From positions 1 through 43,977 of the forward strand of contig CAZGKF010000027.1 in NCBI GenBank assembly GCA_964526475.1: a stretch of 43,977 nucleotides of DNA. The letters are read 5' to 3'. This document shows positions 26,798 to 35,265 of the stretch, piece by piece. Each line of letters opens with the position of its first letter. Position 1 is the first letter of the stretch. Source of the DNA: CAYVTV01 sp964526475 (lineage in GTDB: Bacteria; Bacteroidota; Bacteroidia; Bacteroidales; GCA-2748055). The translations under genes and the position numbers were made by a program. Below the pieces are notes generated by a model. The model had not been told where the DNA came from. It made no database searches and saw only the letters and a program-made list of their open reading frames with translations.

Positions 26798-26884
26798 TTT
26801 TTGATATATACCCTGTATTTTATAGGGTATCATAATTTATTTTATATTATTTTTGACATATACCCTAATTATTTTATATATTTG
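26798..26884 (+). promoter_or_regulatory. amtB promoter with two direct repeats and an inverted half-site
   Basis: TTTTTGATATATACCCT (26798-26814) and TTTTTGACATATACCCT (26850-26866) differ in one base and lie 52 bases apart, about five helical turns. AGGGTAT (26824-26830) is an inverted half-site between them. The second copy includes TTTG (26852-26855), which can be the -33 element for the -7 box TATATTTG (26877-26884), with 21 bases between. A regulator binding ATATACCCT would overlap the promoter of the ammonium transporter. Confidence 0.5.
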
Positions 26885-26920
26885 CAACAATTAATCCTAA
26901 AAAATTTAATACTATTAATT

Positions 26921-28255
26921 ATGAAAGCAAAATTTAAGAAGTATCACTTATTGTTTTTCCTGGTATTAGTGATCAGCCCGGGATTAGTATATGGTTCGGA
27001 TGGAAACGGAGTTGACTCTGGTGTAACTGCCTGGATGCTCACCTCAACAGCACTTGTGTTACTCATGATTCCCGGACTGGCTATGTTCTATGGGGGACTT
27101 GTCAGATCCAAGAACGTTCTGGGAACTATAATGCATAGTTTTGCCGCTATGGGAATTATGACTGTAATGTGGGTAATTGTTGGTTACAGCATGAGTTTCG
27201 GCAGCAATATCCTTGGAGGATGGTTTGGCTGGAACCCGGATTATTTCTTTCTGAAGGGCATCGATGAAAGCATTATGGAAGCGGGGGTGCCTGAATATGT
27301 TTTTTCCATGTTCCAGGGAAAATTTGCTATAATCACTCCGGCACTAATTGCCGGGGCCTTTGCTGAAAGGATCTCTTTTAAGGCATATTGTATTTTCATT
27401 GCTTTATGGGGTGTCATTGTTTACAACCCTCTTTGTCATTGGGTTTGGGCTGAAGACGGCTTTCTCTATAATCTTGGTGCCGGCGGTGCCATTGACTTTG
27501 CCGGGGGGACGGTTGTTCACATCTCGGCCGGAGTCAGCGGCCTGGTTGCAGCTCTTTATATTGGAGCAAGAAGAGGTTTCCCTTTCCAGATCGTACGTCC
27601 GAATAACCTTGTTATTACAATGCTTGGAGCTGGACTGTTGTGGGTTGGCTGGTTTGGATTCAATGCAGGTAGCAGCATATCCAGCGGACTTAGTACAGCA
27701 CAGGCTTTAACTGCAACGCAGATTGCAGCTGCATCCGGAGCACTGGTTTGGATGATCATAGAAGGAATTCATCATGGAAAAGCAACAGCATTGGGATTCG
27801 CCAGCGGAATTCTTGCCGGTCTGGTTGCCGTAACGCCCGCAGCAGGAGTTGTTCAGCCATATGGCGCCCTGATAATCGGAGGCCTTGCCTCTGTTCTTTG
27901 TTACCTGGCTATAAGCATGAAAAACCGCCTGGGCTACGACGATAGTTTAGATGCATTTGGGATTCATGGGATCGGAGGAATTGCAGGTGCTCTTTTACTG
28001 ACTTTTTTCATCCGCCCTTCATGGATGCAGGCAGCTTCAGAGTCAATCGGATCGAAATGGACTGTATGGGATCAGCTCGGAGTACAGGCACTGGCCGTTG
28101 GAATTGCTATAGTTTATGCAGCAGCACTTACCCTGTTAATCATTTTTGTGATCGATAAAATCATTCCTTTCAGATCAGGAGAAAAAGCTGAAATGCATGG
28201 ACTGGATAAAACATATCATGGAGAAAGTGGATACGGAATGCTTAATCCGAATTAA
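26921..28255 (+). CDS. amtB: Ammonium transporter AmtB
   Basis: A 444-residue inner-membrane ammonium channel of the Amt/Rh family. It has a cleavable signal peptide (about 1-26, ending LVYGS) and then about eleven membrane helices. Conserved features are the N-terminal SxALVLLMIPGLAMFYGGLVRSKNVL, the first pore histidine in GGTVVHISAGVSGL, and the second in DDSLDAFGIHGIGGIAGAL. The ATG at 26921 fits the signal peptide; an in-frame ATG at 26801 lies inside the promoter region. The PII gene follows after 31 bases, the usual pairing for nitrogen-controlled uptake. Confidence 0.96.
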   Translation: MKAKFKKYHLLFFLVLVISPGLVYGSDGNGVDSGVTAWMLTSTALVLLMIPGLAMFYGGLVRSKNVLGTIMHSFAAMGIMTVMWVIVGYSMSFGSNILGGWFGWNPDYFFLKGIDESIMEAGVPEYVFSMFQGKFAIITPALIAGAFAERISFKAYCIFIALWGVIVYNPLCHWVWAEDGFLYNLGAGGAIDFAGGTVVHISAGVSGLVAALYIGARRGFPFQIVRPNNLVITMLGAGLLWVGWFGFNAGSSISSGLSTAQALTATQIAAASGALVWMIIEGIHHGKATALGFASGILAGLVAVTPAAGVVQPYGALIIGGLASVLCYLAISMKNRLGYDDSLDAFGIHGIGGIAGALLLTFFIRPSWMQAASESIGSKWTVWDQLGVQALAVGIAIVYAAALTLLIIFVIDKIIPFRSGEKAEMHGLDKTYHGESGYGMLNPN

Positions 28256-28286
28256 AAGTATTTAAAACAGTTTTTAAAGAATTAAC

Positions 28287-28637
28287 ATGAAACTAATCAT
28301 TGCAATAATCAGAGAAGTTCAGCTTGAACAGGTAAGAGAAGCTCTTATTGAAGCTGAAATAACCAGAATAACTGTAAGCCGCGTTTCAGGCCATGGCCAG
28401 CAAATTATGGAAGAAATGCACAGGGGCCAAAAAATAATCCCTAACCTCATTCCAAAAATAAAACTTGAAATTGCCGTTAATGATAATTATGCAGATATTA
28501 CGGTTAACACTATAATAAATGCTGCAAGAACTGTAAATGGCATTAAAGGTGAAGTCGGTGATGGGAAGATATTTATCCTGCCACTTGAAGATTGTATCCG
28601 TATAAGGACAGGGGAAAAAGGAAGCACTGCCATATAA
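28287..28637 (+). CDS. glnK: PII signal protein without the uridylylation tyrosine
   Basis: A 116-residue PII protein that should bind ATP/ADP and 2-oxoglutarate and gate AmtB. The fold signatures are present: MKLIIAIIREVQLEQVREAL at the start, VSGHG (34-37), PKIKLEI, and the B-loop AARTxxGxxGEVGDGKIFILPLED. In the T-loop, where enteric PII has YRGAEY, this protein reads H45-R-G-Q-K-I50; the modified Tyr51 is replaced by Ile and the loop has no tyrosine. Control by uridylylation is therefore unlikely, while effector-driven binding to AmtB remains possible. It is co-transcribed with amtB. Confidence 0.93.
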   Translation: MKLIIAIIREVQLEQVREALIEAEITRITVSRVSGHGQQIMEEMHRGQKIIPNLIPKIKLEIAVNDNYADITVNTIINAARTVNGIKGEVGDGKIFILPLEDCIRIRTGEKGSTAI

Positions 28638-28798
28638 GTGTATTTTATAGTATTCCAGATATTAATTTCTGTTATGGTGACTTATTAACCCAATGAATTA
28701 AATGGATACGGAGGTTTTATAATAAATTCATGTTAAGTGAAATCCATACTTTCAATATTCTATTCTGAATGAATAACATTACTGTCACCCCGGGTTTG

Positions 28799-28806
28799 TA
28801 TATTTG
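28799..28806 (+). promoter_or_regulatory. -7 promoter element for ftcD
   Basis: TATATTTG fits TAnnTTTG, 20 bases before the chosen start codon at 28826. It also speaks against starting the gene at the ATG at 28769, which would lie upstream of this promoter. Confidence 0.5.
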
Positions 28807-28825
28807 CATATATAATCACCTTAAA

Positions 28826-29929
28826 ATGACCATTAAGAACAGAATCCTCGAGTGCGTTCCTAATTTCTCTGAAGGCAGGGATATGATTTTAATAAAAAAA
28901 ATCACTGAAAGTATTGAGAATGTGGAGAATGTGAAGCTTTTGGATGTTGATCCCGGGAGATCCACAAATCGTACAGTGGTGACATTCGCAGGAGAACCGG
29001 AAGCTGTTGTTGAAGCAGCTTTCATAGCAGTGAAAAAAGCTGCTGAACTAATCGATATGTCAAAGCATAAAGGTGAACATCCCAGGTTTGGAGCAACGGA
29101 TGTTCTTCCTCTTGTCCCGGTATCGGGAATTTCAATGGAAGAAACTGTTGAATATGCCAGAAGTCTGGGTAAAAGAATTGGCGATGAACTCGGGATCCCT
29201 GTTTTCTGCTATGAAAACGCTGCCTTTGTCCCCGAAAGAAAAAACCTCGCCTCTGTGAGAAGTGGTGAGTATGAAGGATTAGTTGAAAAACTGAAAAAAC
29301 GGGAATGGAAACCAGATTTTGGCAAACCAGACTTTAATAGGAAAACAGGTGCTATTGCCGTTGGAGCCCGCGATTTTCTTATAGCATACAACATTAATCT
29401 TAATACAACAAATACCCGCCACGCAAATGCAATTGCCTTCGATGTTCGTGAAAAAGGAAGAGTGAAAAGAGAGGGCAATACTTCAACCGGGAAGATAATG
29501 AAAGATAAGCAAGGCAAACCGGTATATGAACCCGGAACCCTGAAATCGGTAAAAGCAATTGGCTGGTATATAAAAGAATACGGTATTACACAGATTTCAA
29601 TGAACCTTACTAATATCTCCATAACCCCCGTACAAATTGCATTCGATGAGGTTTGCAGGAAAGCTGAAGCACGTGGTATAAAAGTTACAGGTTCCGAACT
29701 GATTGGACTCATACCTTTAAAAGCCATGCTTGATGCCGGGAGATATTTCTTAAAAAAACAACATCGTTCTACCAGAGTTTCAGATAAGGAATTAATAAAA
29801 ATTGCCGTAAAATCTCTCGGTCTTAATGATCTGTATCTTTTCCATCCAAAGGATAAAATCATTGAATATAAACTGCAGGATGATTCTTCCGGTAAACATT
29901 CCAATTTGAGCCTGACAGAATATGAATGA
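28826..29929 (+). CDS. ftcD: Glutamate formimidoyltransferase (truncated from a bifunctional FTCD)
   Basis: This enzyme moves the formimino group of formiminoglutamate to tetrahydrofolate in histidine breakdown. In 367 residues (start MTIKNRILECVPNFSEG) the N- and C-terminal formiminotransferase subdomains are complete, with the catalytic region GEHPRFGATDV (H85) and SMNLTNISITPV. After about residue 310 it continues through ELIKIAVKSLGLNDLYLF and KDKIIEYKL, the linker that in bifunctional FTCD leads into the cyclodeaminase. Here it stops at LTEYE. Stand-alone transferases lack this tail, so the gene looks like a fusion that lost its second domain (see 29930-30110). No other hut genes are nearby. 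Confidence 0.92.
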   Translation: MTIKNRILECVPNFSEGRDMILIKKITESIENVENVKLLDVDPGRSTNRTVVTFAGEPEAVVEAAFIAVKKAAELIDMSKHKGEHPRFGATDVLPLVPVSGISMEETVEYARSLGKRIGDELGIPVFCYENAAFVPERKNLASVRSGEYEGLVEKLKKREWKPDFGKPDFNRKTGAIAVGARDFLIAYNINLNTTNTRHANAIAFDVREKGRVKREGNTSTGKIMKDKQGKPVYEPGTLKSVKAIGWYIKEYGITQISMNLTNISITPVQIAFDEVCRKAEARGIKVTGSELIGLIPLKAMLDAGRYFLKKQHRSTRVSDKELIKIAVKSLGLNDLYLFHPKDKIIEYKLQDDSSGKHSNLSLTEYE

Positions 29930-30110
29930 TACAGCATTTCTGATGCAGGAGTGAATGCCTGTATTGGCAGTATTCTGAGCAGTTCCCTGGGAATAGGTAA
30001 GAATCAATGCAGCATCTTGTAAAGATGAGGAATTTGCTAAGAATATTAAGAAGAAAGGTCTAAATACCGTAAAAGAATCAGAAAAAAAGAAAAAGGAAAT
30101 AAAACCATAA
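29930..30110 (+). pseudogene. Remnant of the formimino-THF cyclodeaminase domain
   Basis: Directly after the ftcD stop, the same frame reads YSISDAGVNACIGSILSSSLGI. This resembles the conserved cyclodeaminase segment N-S-x-T/S-DAGVGALxARxAVxGA. One base over, near 30000, the sequence reads VRINAASCKDEEFAKNIKKK and then GLNTVKESEKKKKEIKP before a stop, resembling the domain's C-terminus (NVKIN...DxxFA..I...A..IV.....EKEI). The first roughly 150-170 residues of the domain are missing, and a frameshift separates the two pieces. Neither piece has a start codon of its own. The parallel is drawn from remembered family sequences, so it needs an alignment. The remaining DNA to 30270 is AT-rich and empty. 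Confidence 0.7.
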
Positions 30111-30272
30111 AAATATATTTTACAACATATTGTTAAACATCCTGTTACATGATTATATAAGAACGGTTATAGTTAAAGTACATATTTTAAGGACTTTCCG
30201 ATATATATATTTACGTAAATTTGTATATATATAAAACTATTTATTTATCTGAAAACCCTTACCTTATTGGCA

Positions 30273-30307
30273 TTTGTTTTTAGTTACGTTTTTTTTACAT
30301 AGATTTG
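30273..30307 (+). promoter_or_regulatory. Promoter of the SusC/SusD operon
   Basis: TTTG (30273-30276) and TAGATTTG (30300-30307) fit the -33 and -7 elements, spaced by 23 bases. A further TAAATTTG occurs near 30214-30221. Either would give a 5' UTR of roughly 80-170 bases before the ATG at 30395. Confidence 0.45.
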
Positions 30308-30394
30308 CATGTTTAAAAAAAAATCAAATTATATTTATCAAATACTATTTTTCATTATTAACATTAACTATTTATAAACCTAAAAATTCGATTT

Positions 30395-33300
30395 ATGAAA
30401 AGATTCGCCGTTTTACTGACATTGTTTGCGTTTATAAGCATTGCTTTATATTCGCAAAGTGTTCAGATTACAGGTAATGTGACCTCTGCTGAAGATGGAG
30501 GGCCTTTACCCGGAGTATCGGTCGTGGTGAAAGGTACTACCATCGGTACGGTTACTGATTTTAATGGTAATTATTCACTGGGAGTACCAGCAAGTGCAAA
30601 CACCCTGGTTTTCAGCTTTGTTGGCATGAGAACAGCGGAAGTCGCCATTGCCAGCCAGACGATTATTAACCTGGTTATGGAGGTTGACGCACTCAGACTG
30701 GACGAGGTAGTGGTAACCGCCATTGGGATTTCCAGACAACAGAAATCACTGGGGTATTCGGTAGTGGATGTATCTGCCGACCAGACTGTTCAACGTGCTG
30801 AGCCTGATCTTCTCCGTGTTCTTCAAGGGAAAGTCCCGGGTGTTGACATCCGCAGTTCAGGTGGTTCACCAGGATCTGCAACCCGCATAACTATCAGGGG
30901 AGCTTCTTCCTTCCTGAATAATAACCAGCCTTTGTTCGTGGTTGACGGGATACCTTATAGCAACACCATGGTTCAAACAACCAATATGAGCGAGGGTGGA
31001 GGAGCATATGGCACCAGCCTTTCCACTATCGATCCCAACAATATCCAGTCCATGTCCGTACTTAAAGGAGCTGCTGCTGCTGCATTGTATGGGTCAAGAG
31101 CTATGAACGGGGTAGTGGTTATCACAACAAAAACCGGAAACCCTTCTGCGGCCAGAAAAGGTCTTGAAGTTACAGTGAGCAGTTCACTGAATTTTGAAAA
31201 TATTGCCAACCTTCCGGTATTCCAGAATACCTACGGTGCCGGGGCAAATTTCTCCTATTCCAACGCTAATGGTTCCTGGGGACCCAGATTCGATTCCCTC
31301 GATTCCATACCTGTATGGAATGAAAGTTATAAAGAACTTGGCTTCGGCGACAGTATAGCTTTTGAAGCCCAGCCCGATAACGTGAAAAACCTTTTCAGAA
31401 CAGGATATGTATATGATAACTCCGTTAGCATCCAGAGCGGTACAGAAAGATCAACGGTAAGTTTCACCGCTTCTGCATTGAATAATGCAGGATATATTCC
31501 CCATTCCGAATTTAACAGGTATTCTGTAAGTGCCGGTGGTTCCACCTTGCTTCAGAACGGTGTCAAAGTAAATGGGTCTGTTGCATACACCAACAGCAAG
31601 CAGGTTGGGGGTCTCTTCGGAAATAACCAGGCTGCATCTGAAGAGGCTGCTTCTTCTTTTGCCCGCGGCCTCTGGATAGCACGTAATTGGATCATGGATC
31701 CGTATGAAAGACTGGACGGAGGTACACTTACACCCAACCACCCACAGTTTGACAACCCCCTCTGGTCATGGAAGCATAACCAGGTAATAACGGACATGGA
31801 CCGTATTGTAGCCAACATGGGCCTGAATTATGATGTCACCAGCTGGTTTAATATCTCTTACAAACTCGGGGCAAACAACTACCAGCAATTCCGTAAGCAG
31901 ATCATTGATATAGGATCAAGGGGTTATGAAACCCTCGGAGGTATCGTAACCGATGATTACAAGTTTAATGAACTGGAATCAAACCTCCTGTTCACCTTTA
32001 ACCATAATTTCACCGAAAAGTTAAGTTTCACCGGGATGATCGGACAAAGTATTAACCAACGCCAATCTGACAGGAGAGTATTCCAGGGGAAAATATTAAC
32101 AGTTCCCGGAATCTATGACATGAACAATACCCAAAATGTTATACCTTTTGGTGGAGGGATCTCAAAGAGAAGATTAATTGGCGTACTGGGTGATGTTACA
32201 CTGGGATATGACAATTACCTTTATCTTAACGTTACCGGTAGAAATGACTGGTCATCCACACTGCCCCCGGAAAATAATTCTTATTTCTACCCGGGAGTTT
32301 CTGCTTCTTTCCTCTTTACTGAAGCGGTTGAAGCCCTGAGGAGTGATGTTTTGAGTTTCGGAAAACTTCGACTTGCCTGGGGTAAAGTAGGTCAGGACGC
32401 TCCTGTTTATTCCCTGTATGATGTTTATGAGCTTTATCAACCCATACAGGGCCAACCTTCCATGTACACACCAACTACGGGTTATTCTCCATTCCTTACT
32501 CCTGAGTTTAAGGATGAACTTGAAGCAGGAACAGAACTTATTTTTCTTAATGGTAAAATAGGCCTTGACTTTACCTGGTACAACAAAAAAACCTACAACC
32601 AGATACTTGCCATTGACGTGGCTCCTTCAAGTGGTTATACTTCCCAGTACAGCAATGTGGGAGAACTTAACAACAGAGGTGTTGAAATAGGGCTTAATCT
32701 TAACCCGGTAAAAACCTTGTCAGGTTTAGACTGGAATATATATGTTCAATATACCAAAAACAAATCGGAGGTTAAATCCATTGTGGAAGGTGTTGAACGT
32801 GCAACCGTAGGCGCATTGTTCGGAGATCCGAGAGTTATGGTAGCCGTTGGACAACCTTATGGCGTATTCTATGGCGATGTGAATGCAAGGGATAATGAAG
32901 GGAACCTTCTTATAGACCCGGGAACAGGACTTCTTATCCCCGCGGAGGAACAGGACTTTTACGGTGACCCCAACCCTAAATTTCTTTCCAGTTTGACCAA
33001 TACCTTAAGCTTTAAAGGTTTAAGTTTTAGTTTTATGCTGGATTACAGAAAAGGAGGTGATGTATATTCCAATTCCATTGTTTCTTTACTTGGACGTGGG
33101 GTTACAAAAGATACAGAAGACAGGGAAAAAACAGTTATTATTCCCGGATATTATGGTAATCCCAATACAGGAGAACCACTACTCGACGCAACCGGACAAA
33201 AAATCCCAAATATAACACAGGTTAGTGTAAACGATCTGTATTTCGGGGAATCTTTTGCCATTAACTCTGCCGGAGAATGGAATGTGTATGATGGAACAAC

Positions 33301-33547
33301 TTACAGGTTAAGAGAAGTTTCCTTATCCTATGAGCTCCCTAACAGCCTTCTGCAAAGAACACCATTCGGAAGCGTATCGGTTGGAGTAACCGGCAGGAAC
33401 CTCTGGTATTATACTCCAAACATGCCTAAATACTCCAGATTTGATCCGGATGTAAACGGTTATGGCAGTACCAATGTTCAGGGCGTTGAATACAGTTCTG
33501 CTCCATCTGTGAAAAGAGTAGGATTCAACCTGAGGTTTACATTTTAA
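30395..33547 (+). CDS. SusC/RagA-type TonB-linked outer membrane transporter
   Basis: A 1050-residue outer-membrane transporter that works with the SusD lipoprotein to import glycans or peptides with energy from TonB. It has a signal peptide (1-20, LYSQ), an N-terminal carboxypeptidase-regulatory-like domain (about 22-105: ITGNVTSAEDGGPLPGVSVV), a TonB-box-like stretch (LDEVVVTAIG), a plug (LLRVLQGKVPGVDIRSSGG; FVVDGIPY; VLKGAAAAALYGSRAMNGVV) and a large barrel ending in VGFNLRFTF. The length is normal. No sigma/anti-sigma pair, glycoside hydrolase or protease is adjacent, so the substrate is unknown. Confidence 0.95.
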   Translation: MKRFAVLLTLFAFISIALYSQSVQITGNVTSAEDGGPLPGVSVVVKGTTIGTVTDFNGNYSLGVPASANTLVFSFVGMRTAEVAIASQTIINLVMEVDALRLDEVVVTAIGISRQQKSLGYSVVDVSADQTVQRAEPDLLRVLQGKVPGVDIRSSGGSPGSATRITIRGASSFLNNNQPLFVVDGIPYSNTMVQTTNMSEGGGAYGTSLSTIDPNNIQSMSVLKGAAAAALYGSRAMNGVVVITTKTGNPSAARKGLEVTVSSSLNFENIANLPVFQNTYGAGANFSYSNANGSWGPRFDSLDSIPVWNESYKELGFGDSIAFEAQPDNVKNLFRTGYVYDNSVSIQSGTERSTVSFTASALNNAGYIPHSEFNRYSVSAGGSTLLQNGVKVNGSVAYTNSKQVGGLFGNNQAASEEAASSFARGLWIARNWIMDPYERLDGGTLTPNHPQFDNPLWSWKHNQVITDMDRIVANMGLNYDVTSWFNISYKLGANNYQQFRKQIIDIGSRGYETLGGIVTDDYKFNELESNLLFTFNHNFTEKLSFTGMIGQSINQRQSDRRVFQGKILTVPGIYDMNNTQNVIPFGGGISKRRLIGVLGDVTLGYDNYLYLNVTGRNDWSSTLPPENNSYFYPGVSASFLFTEAVEALRSDVLSFGKLRLAWGKVGQDAPVYSLYDVYELYQPIQGQPSMYTPTTGYSPFLTPEFKDELEAGTELIFLNGKIGLDFTWYNKKTYNQILAIDVAPSSGYTSQYSNVGELNNRGVEIGLNLNPVKTLSGLDWNIYVQYTKNKSEVKSIVEGVERATVGALFGDPRVMVAVGQPYGVFYGDVNARDNEGNLLIDPGTGLLIPAEEQDFYGDPNPKFLSSLTNTLSFKGLSFSFMLDYRKGGDVYSNSIVSLLGRGVTKDTEDREKTVIIPGYYGNPNTGEPLLDATGQKIPNITQVSVNDLYFGESFAINSAGEWNVYDGTTYRLREVSLSYELPNSLLQRTPFGSVSVGVTGRNLWYYTPNMPKYSRFDPDVNGYGSTNVQGVEYSSAPSVKRVGFNLRFTF

Positions 33548-33568
33548 TTAACACAAAAATTTAAAATT

Positions 33569-35242
33569 ATGAAGAAAATAAAAATCTTTTTGTTAGCCGC
33601 TTTACTTATAGTGGCAGCCGGCTGTGAAGATTTTCTTGATATAAACAGAGATCCCAATAATCCTTCTGAAGCTAATATGCAACAACTATTACCGGGGATT
33701 CACCATTGGATCGGATATGTCTTCTCCCTGAATTTTGGCTATATTGGATATGCTAATTCAGTATTCACCCACCAGTTGTCATCCCGGCAACCTGAATACG
33801 ATGGGTATGGAATTACGGGCTCTGCCTATGCAGTTGGCATCTGGTACGCATTTTATGCTGAAATCCTACAGGATGTTGAATTGCTGATCAATCTGGCTGA
33901 AGAAGCCGAAAATACCTATTATGCAGGTATCGGCAAAACCCTTAAAGCTTACCTGTACAGTGCAATGGTAGATTTGTGGGGAGATGTTCCTTATACAGAA
34001 GCCAACAAAAAAGGTAATACTAATCCGGTATTCGATAAAGATTCTGACATTTATGCGGATATATTGCTTCTGCTTGATGAAGCATATACCGACTTTAATA
34101 CCACTCCTGTTGATCTGCGAAGACCAGGAAATGATGATACCATATATAAAGGGGATATCACTAAATGGATCAAAGCAAACAGGACTATTAAACTGAAGCT
34201 ATATACTCAGGTAAGGAAACATGCCATGTATAACCAGGCTAAAGTAGATGAACTCCTTGCTGAGCCTGATGAACTGATCAGTTCCTGGGGAGATAGTTTT
34301 ATAATTCCTTTCGGGCCCTCATCCACTCCGGACGACAGGAATCCTGCATTTGTCTCTGAATACGGTGGCGGTCAGATCAGTATGTATATCAGTCCCTGGT
34401 TTTTTGAAATTATGAATGGTGAAAATCCGGATATTTTTAATGGTATTGTGGACCCAAGGATTCCTTACTATTTTGTAAACCAGAAGCAGGGAGGTGCTGC
34501 TTCTCAAAGCCCTGCTGAATACAGAAACGGTGATTTTATTTCCATTTATTTCGGATCTATCGGTTTGAACAGGGATCACGCCGGAAGAGGTACATTTACC
34601 ATGATGGGCATTTATCCCTGCGGAGGTAAATATGATGACGGAACTCCTGCCCCGGATGCAGGACTAACTGCAGTTAACGGAACAGGCGCTGCCCCGGTAA
34701 GACTTCTTACTTATGCTGACAGGCTGTATATTGAGGCAGAGCTTATCTCTGTTGGAAAATTAGCAGGAGGAGCTGATGTCGCCAAAGGAAAGTTACTTGA
34801 GGCTATGCAGGCCTCTCTCGAACAGGTAAATGAGGTGGTTAATCTTGCCAAGGGAACCGCTACTGTTCCTGAACTGGATGATGAGAATGATCCTTATCTT
34901 GCAGGTATTCTTGCAGAGTATGATGCCGCTGCATCGGATGGCAGAAGACTTGAAATTATCATGACACAGAAGTGGATATCAAGCTGGGGAACACATCATG
35001 ATCAGTACACCGATTACAGAAGAACCGGATTCCCCGTGATGTTTGATCCTTCACGTGCAGATCATGCCCCCGGCGGATTTGTATCCGGTGGTCCTGATGG
35101 TAGCGGTCCTGTGCCCGTGCAGAGAACAAGGGACTATCCTCTAACCTGGCCATACTATACAATTGAACTGACATTGAACACAAATGCTCCGGCTCAGAGA
35201 ACCATAACCACCAGCCGGGTTTTCTGGGATGTCGTGAATTAA
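33569..35242 (+). CDS. SusD/RagB-type nutrient-binding lipoprotein (SusD-like_2 group)
   Basis: A 557-residue surface lipoprotein with lipobox AAGC (lipidated Cys about residue 19) and the typical FLDINRDPNNPSEANMQQLLPG start of the SusD-like_2 group, followed by the SusD helix motif AEILQDVELLINLAEE and MVDLWGDVPYTEA. It forms the lid over the SusC barrel 22 bases upstream. The conserved ending RLEIIMTQKWISSWGTHHDQYTDYRRTGFP is present. Substrate is unknown; this SusD group is often linked to peptides or non-glycan nutrients, but that is only an association. Confidence 0.93.
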   Translation: MKKIKIFLLAALLIVAAGCEDFLDINRDPNNPSEANMQQLLPGIHHWIGYVFSLNFGYIGYANSVFTHQLSSRQPEYDGYGITGSAYAVGIWYAFYAEILQDVELLINLAEEAENTYYAGIGKTLKAYLYSAMVDLWGDVPYTEANKKGNTNPVFDKDSDIYADILLLLDEAYTDFNTTPVDLRRPGNDDTIYKGDITKWIKANRTIKLKLYTQVRKHAMYNQAKVDELLAEPDELISSWGDSFIIPFGPSSTPDDRNPAFVSEYGGGQISMYISPWFFEIMNGENPDIFNGIVDPRIPYYFVNQKQGGAASQSPAEYRNGDFISIYFGSIGLNRDHAGRGTFTMMGIYPCGGKYDDGTPAPDAGLTAVNGTGAAPVRLLTYADRLYIEAELISVGKLAGGADVAKGKLLEAMQASLEQVNEVVNLAKGTATVPELDDENDPYLAGILAEYDAAASDGRRLEIIMTQKWISSWGTHHDQYTDYRRTGFPVMFDPSRADHAPGGFVSGGPDGSGPVPVQRTRDYPLTWPYYTIELTLNTNAPAQRTITTSRVFWDVVN

Positions 35243-35265
35243 TATTAATCTAAATACAAAGAAAG

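Noticed and set aside
26801..26920. Upstream start for AmtB
   Set aside because: The extra codons cover the promoter repeats, and the signal peptide starts at 26921.
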